11,923 nucleotides of DNA from positions 1 to 11,923 of the forward strand of contig JAJXDX010000029.1 in assembly GCA_021640185.1 (NCBI GenBank). Reading direction: 5' to 3'. Shown here in pieces: positions 6,789 through 11,923 of the stretch. Under the pieces are notes generated by a model. The model did not search any database. It saw only the letters and a list, made by a program, of their open reading frames with translations, and was not told the DNA's origin. Both the position numbers and the translations under genes were made by a program. Positions within the stretch are counted from its first letter, which is position 1; the number at the start of each line of letters is the position of its first letter. Source of the DNA: Oscillospiraceae bacterium (GTDB lineage Bacteria > Bacillota > Clostridia > Oscillospirales > Acutalibacteraceae).

Positions 6789-7943
6789 ATGAAAGACCGC
6801 AATTATGACGTGGCAGCCTACATCTGGCCGGCCTACTGCCAAAACGACCGAACGGACATCTTCTGGCCGGAGGGCGACGGCGAGTGGCAGTCGGTCCGCT
6901 CCGCCATGGCGAAATATCCGGGCGACAGCTGGCCGCGCCGCCCGCTTTGGGGCTATGTGGACGAGGCCGATCCCCGCGTGATGGAGATGCAGATCGACGA
7001 GGCCACCCGCCACGGCGTCAACGTGTTCATCTACGATTGGTATTGGTACGATCGCCGCCCGTATCTGGAGAATTGCCTCAACGACGGCTTCCTCGGCGCG
7101 GCCAACCGGGATAAGATGCGCTTTTACCTGATGTGGGCCAACCACGATGCCGTCACGGTGTGGGATAAGCGCCTGTCCGATAAGGGCGAAACGGTGATCT
7201 GGCAGGGCGCGCAGGACCGCACGGAGTTCGAGCGCATCGCCCGCCGTTTGACTCAGCGGTATTTTCTGCAGGATAACTACTACCGCATCGACGGCCGCCC
7301 GGTGTTCTGTATCTACGATCTCGATAATCTGATCCGCGGTCTGGGCGGCGTGGAGCAGACCCGCGCGGCGCTGGACTGGTGGCGCGCGGAGGCCGTGCGT
7401 GCCGGCCTGCCCGGCCTGCACCTGCAATGCATCCTGCGCAACGCCCGCACCTACAACGTCACCGGCGTGGCGGGCGATAACATCGGCGTGCAGCGCGAGG
7501 TCGTAGAGGCGCTGGGGTTCGACAGCGTCACCCATTATCAGTACGTCCACATCATGGAGATCGGCGATTACGACCGCATGATCGACGACATGGCCGCGGA
7601 GCGGGAGCGCATCTGCAGCGAATACGACGTCCCGTATTTCCCGCACGTGTCGATCGGCTGGGACAATAACCCCCGTTTCCGTCTGCTGCGGCAGGACATC
7701 ACCACCGGCAACACGCCGCAGGCGTTCGCACGCGCCCTGCGCGAGGCGCGCGACTATTTGGAGGCGCACCCGCAATTGCCCCCGCTCGTCACGGTCAACA
7801 GCTGGAACGAGTGGACGGAAACGAGCTATCTGGAGCCGGACGACCGCAACGGCTACGGCTATCTGGAGGCCGTGCGCCGCGTGTTCGTCGAGGAAGCCGA
7901 AAACAAGGTCGCCGTCGGCGGCGGGGCCGCCGTCGCCCGATGA
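6789..7943 (+). CDS. WbsX/GH99-like glycan-active enzyme, cytoplasmic
   Basis: The product is 384 residues. GGAGAGGAG (6771-6779) lies 9 bases before the ATG. No signal peptide or membrane helix is present. The N-terminal YDVAAYIWPAYCQND, the YDWYWYDRRPYLE segment (82-94), YYRIDGRPVFCIYD (164-177) and especially NSWNEWTETSYLEPD (337-351) are hallmarks of the WbsX family, a GH99-like barrel group. Members were first labelled glycosyltransferases because some sit in O-antigen loci, but the fold relates to GH99/GH71 glycoside hydrolases. In this catabolic operon a hydrolase acting on imported oligosaccharides is the better guess. Glu341 and Glu344 in the C-terminal motif are candidate functional acids, not proven. 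The last dozen residues (VAVGGGAAVAR) are low-complexity. It ends just upstream of the next gene's ribosome binding site. Confidence 0.85.
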   Translation: MKDRNYDVAAYIWPAYCQNDRTDIFWPEGDGEWQSVRSAMAKYPGDSWPRRPLWGYVDEADPRVMEMQIDEATRHGVNVFIYDWYWYDRRPYLENCLNDGFLGAANRDKMRFYLMWANHDAVTVWDKRLSDKGETVIWQGAQDRTEFERIARRLTQRYFLQDNYYRIDGRPVFCIYDLDNLIRGLGGVEQTRAALDWWRAEAVRAGLPGLHLQCILRNARTYNVTGVAGDNIGVQREVVEALGFDSVTHYQYVHIMEIGDYDRMIDDMAAERERICSEYDVPYFPHVSIGWDNNPRFRLLRQDITTGNTPQAFARALREARDYLEAHPQLPPLVTVNSWNEWTETSYLEPDDRNGYGYLEAVRRVFVEEAENKVAVGGGAAVAR

Positions 7944-7949
7944 AGGAGG
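7944..7949 (+). promoter_or_regulatory. Ribosome binding site fixing the start of the DUF4038 enzyme
   Basis: A perfect AGGAGG lies 8 bases before the ATG at 7958. The same frame is open upstream to 7811 and contains an ATG at 7940 that overlaps the previous stop, but neither has a Shine-Dalgarno site. The extra upstream residues are an Arg-rich shadow of the preceding gene. Confidence 0.8.
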
Positions 7950-7957
7950 GAACGACC

Positions 7958-9580
7958 ATGCACACTGTCCCGCAATGGATGACGGAGGACATCGCCGTCA
8001 CCTGCCGCACCGGCTGCGCCGACCCGTACCGCGAGGTGCAGGTCATCGGCACCTTCACGCACGGCGACGGCACGTCGCTGACCCTCGATGCGTTCTGGGA
8101 CGGCGGCGACCGGTTCGTCGTCCGTTTCGCCCCTACCCAAACGGGGATCTGGCATTACCGTATCGCCCATGGGGACGAAACGCTCGCCGAAGGGGAGCTG
8201 ACCTGCGTGCCTTATACCGGCGAAAACGCGCTGTACCGCCACGGCTTTCTGCACGTGACGGCGGGCGAGCGTTTTTTGCGCCATGCCGACGGCACGCCGT
8301 TCTTCTGGCTGGGCGATACGCACTGGCTGGGGCTCGGCGGGCGCGAACGGCTGGACAGCTCGAATTTCCCGCTGTTCTCCTCGATGTTCCGCGGCACGGC
8401 GGATCTGCGCCGGATGCAGGGCTACACCGTGTATCAAATGAATTTCTTCCTCTCCGCCGCAGGCGACTGCGACGGGACGGGCACATCCAACGAGGGCGGT
8501 AAGCTCTGGCTCGACCGCCCGTTCGGGCAGCTGAACGCCGCGTTTTTCCAAAACACGGACGAGCGCCTGCGCTATCTCGTGTCCAAGGGGATCACCCCGT
8601 GCCTCGGCATGGACTGGGGACACGCCCCGCTCAGGGAGAACTATGACGAATTTACCCGCGCCGTGCGGTATGTCGCGGCGCGCTACGCCGCGCTGCCGGT
8701 GGTGTGGTTCGTTGCCGGGGAATTCGCGGGCAACGCGCATTGGCAGCTGTGGGACGGCGTCGCGCGCGAGCTGCGCGCACACGACCCCTACCGCCATGTG
8801 ATGACGATCCACGGCTGCGGCGAGAATTTCGTCGCCGATCCGAACGACCCGCCGCACGCGATGGCGGACGTTTTCCGTGATGCGGACTGGTGCGACATGA
8901 TCATGATCCAGACCGGGCATTTGCCCCGTGTGCCGGACCGCAACGTCTGGCGGTATTATTACGACAAAACGCCGGTCAAGCCGATCTTCGAGGCGGAGGA
9001 GGCCTACGAGGGCATTTGGGAGGTGCGCGAACCGCTGACGCGGGAGCAGGCGTACCTGTCGGTCATGCACGGTGCGTTCGGCGTCACCTACGGCGCGGAG
9101 GGCGTCTGGGACGCCACGTGGGATACGAACGACGTTCATCAGGTCGTCGCGCCGTGGTGGCCGATCCCGTGGTATGACGCGGTGCTGCTGCCCGCCGGGC
9201 GGCAGATGGGCTACCTGCGGCAGATCTTCGAAAGCGTGGACTGGTGGGATCTTGTCCCGGTGGACGATCTGCGCCTCAGTCACCCGCTCGGCACGATGCG
9301 CGACATCGTCGCCAAGGCCGATCCCGCACGCGATCAGGTGCTGATCTATTATCCCAGCAGCCCGGAGGACTACGATACCCTCGTGCAGCTGCCCGGCCTG
9401 CGCCCCGGCGCGGTGTATGCCGCAGCATGGGCCAACCCCATGACCGGCGAGCAGAAGCCGGCGGACGACCTGACCGCAGACGGGGACGGCGTGCTGACCG
9501 CGCCGCCGCGCACCTTTAAGGCGTTCGATCGGATGCTCATCCTGCGCCGGCTCATCCTGCGCCAAAAAGAAAATGCGTGA
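7958..9580 (+). CDS. DUF4038 (apiosidase/GH140-like) glycoside hydrolase
   Basis: The product is 540 residues with no signal peptide, so it is probably cytoplasmic. Residues about 10-85 resemble the Ig-like DUF5060 domain (FTHGDGTSLTLDAFWDGG, then APTQTGIWHYRI). Residues about 100-420 form the DUF4038 barrel: PFFWLGDTHWLG (114-125), LGMDWGHAP (226-234), WFVAGEFAGN (250-259) and KPIFEAEEAYEG (341-352). The C-terminus (about 440-530) fits the beta domain often called the putative collagen-binding domain, with AWANPMTGEQ at 500-509. DUF4038 includes GH140, which removes apiose from rhamnogalacturonan II side chains, but the family is broader and the substrate here is not known. Glu255 and Glu345 or Glu347 are plausible catalytic acids. 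It follows the WbsX-like gene closely and is the last enzyme of the operon. I see no clear hairpin terminator after its stop. Confidence 0.85.
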   Translation: MHTVPQWMTEDIAVTCRTGCADPYREVQVIGTFTHGDGTSLTLDAFWDGGDRFVVRFAPTQTGIWHYRIAHGDETLAEGELTCVPYTGENALYRHGFLHVTAGERFLRHADGTPFFWLGDTHWLGLGGRERLDSSNFPLFSSMFRGTADLRRMQGYTVYQMNFFLSAAGDCDGTGTSNEGGKLWLDRPFGQLNAAFFQNTDERLRYLVSKGITPCLGMDWGHAPLRENYDEFTRAVRYVAARYAALPVVWFVAGEFAGNAHWQLWDGVARELRAHDPYRHVMTIHGCGENFVADPNDPPHAMADVFRDADWCDMIMIQTGHLPRVPDRNVWRYYYDKTPVKPIFEAEEAYEGIWEVREPLTREQAYLSVMHGAFGVTYGAEGVWDATWDTNDVHQVVAPWWPIPWYDAVLLPAGRQMGYLRQIFESVDWWDLVPVDDLRLSHPLGTMRDIVAKADPARDQVLIYYPSSPEDYDTLVQLPGLRPGAVYAAAWANPMTGEQKPADDLTADGDGVLTAPPRTFKAFDRMLILRRLILRQKENA

Positions 9581-9597
9581 CGGCCGAATATTTGCTT

Positions 9598-9625
9598 TTG
9601 CATAACGGGCGATCCGTGCTATAAT
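9598..9625 (+). promoter_or_regulatory. Sigma-A-type promoter with extended -10 for the AraC gene
   Basis: TTGCAT (9598-9603) and a perfect TATAAT (9620-9625) are separated by 16 bases. A TG one base before the -10 (9617-9618) makes it an extended -10. The surrounding sequence is clearly more AT-rich than the flanking genes. Transcription would start near 9632, about 50 bases before the AraC start codon, giving the regulator its own expression independent of the upstream operon. Confidence 0.8.
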
Positions 9626-9683
9626 ATAGATACGGAAAAATTCGTGCGGTCGGAGAAATACGAAAAACGGAGGTGGATGACCG

Positions 9684-10649
9684 ATGGACAATGCCAAAGC
9701 ACCGCAGCTCGATCTGCTCACGATCTCGCCGTTCGTCCGGTACATCCACCATATGCCGGATGCCACGGCCGAGAATTATGTCGTCCCGTGGCGCTATCTC
9801 TACGATCACGAGCTGATCTATGTGGCGGAGGGCAGCATGACCGTCCTGACGGACGACGAAAGCTACACCCTCGGCGCGGGCGATGTCCACGTCATGCCGC
9901 CGCTCGTGCGGCACCGGCGCAAGATCCCGCCCGGCGTGCGCTGCAACCATTATTCCGTGCATTTCGACATCGCCTACATGGGCAAGGAGAACGATTTCTC
10001 GCCCGAAGAGGTGTACATCGCCTATTGCAATACCGACCGGGAGGTCGTCCCGCGGGACGAGCATCTGGCGGCGCGGCCGCTGTTCATGTTCCGCGACATC
10101 GAGCTGCCAAAGCGCCAGCACGCATACGAGCCTGCGGCATACGTCGAAACGCTCAGCCGGATGTGCGACGCGTTCTCGGAAAAGTATTTCGCTTACGAGA
10201 TCGATCTCAAACGCAATATGCTCCTGCTGTTCAAGCTGATGCTGCATGATATGCGCACAGACCTCGTCAACGGGCATCCGTCTGCCGAGGGGGACGACAT
10301 CGCCACCATCGTGCAGTACCTGTACGATCATATGAGCCGCCCCGTCAGCTTCGAAACGATCTGCCGCCTGTACGGCTATTCGATGAGCAATTTCCGCAAG
10401 ATCTTCCGCGAGCGCACCGGCCAGCCGCCGGGGGATTTCCTGATCGGTATCCGCATGGAGCGGGCGGCGGAGCTGCTCTACACCGGGCAGTACACCGTCG
10501 CACAGGTCGCCGAAATGGTGGGCTATGACGACAGCCACTATTTTTCGCGCCTGTTCCGCAAGCGGCGGGGCATCCCGCCCGGCTCGCTGTGCCGCAGCGG
10601 ACATCCGGAGAGCACCGACCGGGCAGACGCGGAAAAGGAAAACGGATAA
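9684..10649 (+). CDS. AraC-family transcriptional regulator with cupin-like sensor domain
   Basis: The product is 321 residues from the ATG at 9684, after a GGAGG (9669-9673) with 10-base spacing. The N-terminal region (about 30-100) looks like the beta-barrel AraC ligand-binding domain: WRYLYDHELIYVAEG, then YTLGAGDVHVMPP. A helical linker (about 155-195) suits dimerisation. The C-terminus holds the two helix-turn-helix units: VSFETICRLYGYSMSNFRKIFRERTG (about 221-246) and VAQVAEMVGYDDSHYFSRLFRKRRGIPP (about 272-299), which match the AraC/XylS consensus well. Adjacent to a sugar uptake and hydrolase operon, it probably senses a breakdown sugar and controls that operon. Its target sites are not visible here, since the operon promoter lies upstream of the window. 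Confidence 0.92.
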   Translation: MDNAKAPQLDLLTISPFVRYIHHMPDATAENYVVPWRYLYDHELIYVAEGSMTVLTDDESYTLGAGDVHVMPPLVRHRRKIPPGVRCNHYSVHFDIAYMGKENDFSPEEVYIAYCNTDREVVPRDEHLAARPLFMFRDIELPKRQHAYEPAAYVETLSRMCDAFSEKYFAYEIDLKRNMLLLFKLMLHDMRTDLVNGHPSAEGDDIATIVQYLYDHMSRPVSFETICRLYGYSMSNFRKIFRERTGQPPGDFLIGIRMERAAELLYTGQYTVAQVAEMVGYDDSHYFSRLFRKRRGIPPGSLCRSGHPESTDRADAEKENG

Positions 10650-10653
10650 ACGC

Positions 10654-10695
10654 AAACCCGCCGCCGCCCCTCGTTCGAGGGACGGCGGCGGGTTT
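10654..10695. terminator. Bidirectional intrinsic terminator between araC-type gene and guaB
   Basis: AAACCCGCCGCCG (10654-10666) pairs perfectly with CGGCGGCGGGTTT (10683-10695). Inside, CCCTC and GAGGG extend the stem to a small GTTC loop, with one C/A mismatch. The arm ends supply T residues on both strands (TTTATCGTCTTT on plus, GTTTGCGTTTA on minus). It starts 4 bases after the regulator stop and ends 7 bases before the guaB stop, so it can end both convergent transcripts. Confidence 0.88.
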
Positions 10696-10702
10696 ATCGT
10701 CT

Positions 10703-11923
10703 TTATTCGCTGACGGAGTAGTTCGGCGCTTCCTTCGTGATGTGGATGTCGTGCGGATGGCTCTCCTTCAGGCCGGCGCCGGTGATGCGGATGAACTGGC
10801 CGTTCTGCTGCAGATCCGCGATCGTGCGGCAGCCGCAGTAGCCCATGCCGGAGCGCAGGCCGCCCATCAGCTGATACACCGTTTCGCTCAGCGGCCCCTT
10901 GTAGGGGACGCGGCCCTCGACGCCTTCGGGGACGAGTTTTTTGTTGTTCTCTTGGAAATAGCGGTCACGGCTGCCCTTGGCCATCGCGCCGAGGCTGCCC
11001 ATGCCGCGGTATACCTTGAACTGACGGCCCTGATACAGCTCCGTTTCGCCGGGCGACTCCTCGCATCCGGCAACGAGCGAGCCGACCATCACGGCGTTCG
11101 CCCCGGCGGCCAGCGCCTTGACCAGATCGCCGGACAGCTTGATGCCGCCGTCGGCGATCACGGGGATGTCGTATTTCGCGGCGGCGCACGCCGCATCATA
11201 GATCGCGGTGATCTGCGGCACGCCGATGCCCGCCACCACGCGGGTGGTGCAGATGGAGCCGGGGCCGATGCCCACCTTGACGGCGTCCGCACCGGCGGCG
11301 ATCAGCGCCTCGGTCGCGGCGGCGGTGGCCACGTTGCCCGCGATCAGCGAGATGTGCGGGAAGGCGGTCTTGACCTTCTCCACCGCCTTGAGGATGTTCG
11401 CACTGTGGCCGTGGGCGGAATCGAGCACCAGCACGTCCGCCTGCGCCTCCGCCAGCGCGGCGACACGATCGAGCACGTCGGCCGTCGCGCCGATGGCGGC
11501 GGCGCACAGCAGCCGCCCGCCCGCGTCACGCGCCGAGTGCGGGTATTTCAGCGATTTTTCGATGTCCTTGATCGTGATCAGGCCCTTGAGCATCCCGTGC
11601 TCGTCCACCAGCGGCAGCTTTTCGATGCGGTGGCGGGACAGGATCGCCTTGGCCTGCTCCAGCGTCGTGCCGACGGGCGCGGTCACCAGACGGTCCTTCG
11701 TCATCACGTCGCCGATCTTCTGCGTCAGGTCGGTGATGAAGCGCATATCGCGGTTGGTGATGATGCCCACCAGCCGGCCGTCCACGCAGATCGGCACGCC
11801 GGAGATGCGGTATTTGCCCATCAGCGCGTCGGCGTCCGCCACCGTGTGCTCGGGCGAGAGGAAGAACGGATCCACGATCACGCCGTTCTCGGAGCGCTTG
11901 ACCATGTCCACCTGATCGGCCTG
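10703..11923 (-). CDS. guaB: IMP dehydrogenase (5' end outside the window)
   Basis: This enzyme oxidises IMP to XMP with NAD+, the committed step of GMP synthesis in the cytoplasm. The visible 406 residues begin QADQVDMVKRSENG, internal family sequence, so about 80 N-terminal residues lie beyond base 11923; the GTG at 11911 is not the true start. Two CBS domains follow (about 25-65 and 80-125 of the fragment), then the barrel. The catalytic loop GIGPGSICTTR carries the active Cys (about residue 225), and the mobile flap SRDRYFQ carries the Arg-Tyr pair (about 321-322). MGSLGAM and the C-terminal GGLRSGMGYCG are also typical. All key residues are present, so it should be functional. It is convergent with the sugar locus and appears functionally unrelated to it. 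Confidence 0.97.
   Translation of the reverse strand, partial: QADQVDMVKRSENGVIVDPFFLSPEHTVADADALMGKYRISGVPICVDGRLVGIITNRDMRFITDLTQKIGDVMTKDRLVTAPVGTTLEQAKAILSRHRIEKLPLVDEHGMLKGLITIKDIEKSLKYPHSARDAGGRLLCAAAIGATADVLDRVAALAEAQADVLVLDSAHGHSANILKAVEKVKTAFPHISLIAGNVATAAATEALIAAGADAVKVGIGPGSICTTRVVAGIGVPQITAIYDAACAAAKYDIPVIADGGIKLSGDLVKALAAGANAVMVGSLVAGCEESPGETELYQGRQFKVYRGMGSLGAMAKGSRDRYFQENNKKLVPEGVEGRVPYKGPLSETVYQLMGGLRSGMGYCGCRTIADLQQNGQFIRITGAGLKESHPHDIHITKEAPNYSVSE

Noticed and set aside
6207..7775. Minus-strand open frame of 522 codons opposite the second permease and the WbsX-like gene.
   Set aside because: Same composition artefact; the plus strand carries clear family motifs and ribosome binding sites.
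7859..9766. Minus-strand open frame of 635 codons opposite the DUF4038 enzyme and the start of the regulator.
   Set aside because: It is His/Arg/Val-rich with no recognisable motif, and it is antisense to well-supported genes. Long antisense frames are expected in GC-rich coding DNA.
11208..11915. Plus-strand open frame of 235 codons opposite guaB.
   Set aside because: Antisense to an unmistakable IMP dehydrogenase; Ala/Ser/Thr-rich with no motif.

Overview
The window is GC-rich, densely coded DNA. It looks like a Gram-positive anaerobe of the Clostridia, perhaps an Oscillospirales- or Christensenellales-type gut bacterium. Supporting this are strong Shine-Dalgarno sites (AGGAGG types) before nearly every gene, a Gram-positive-style lipobox lipoprotein, a DUF5696 protein beside CUT1-type sugar permeases, and an AraC regulator typical of Firmicutes glycan loci. 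The taxon is inferred; no rRNA or tRNA is present to fix it.

Region 1 (1-6767) is a tightly packed plus-strand transport operon. It starts with the last codons of an upstream gene, whose position suits a sugar-binding protein, and a perfect intercistronic hairpin. Next come a secreted, membrane-anchored NHL beta-propeller/TPR protein, a YIP1-family membrane protein, a large DUF5696 lipoprotein, and two MalF/MalG-like permeases. The second permease is broken by a single-base frameshift near 6292-6296. No ATP-binding subunit is encoded here.

Region 2 (6789-9580) continues the same transcription unit with two enzymes that lack signal peptides: a WbsX/GH99-like protein and a DUF4038 (apiosidase/GH140-like) glycoside hydrolase with an N-terminal Ig-like domain and a C-terminal beta domain. 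The likely logic is that surface proteins capture a glycan, the ABC importer takes up oligosaccharides, and the two enzymes cleave them in the cytoplasm.

Region 3 (9581-10649) holds a clear sigma-A-type promoter with an extended -10, then an AraC-family regulator with a cupin-like sensor domain, probably the regulator of the locus.

Region 4 (10654-11923) has a long GC-rich hairpin that can serve as a bidirectional terminator. It is followed by convergent minus-strand guaB (IMP dehydrogenase), a housekeeping gene cut by the window edge, which marks the end of the sugar locus. The most notable novelty candidate is the NHL/TPR + YIP1 + DUF5696 trio built into a sugar-importer operon, whose mechanistic role I do not know to be established. 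There is no gene-free stretch over 300 bases.
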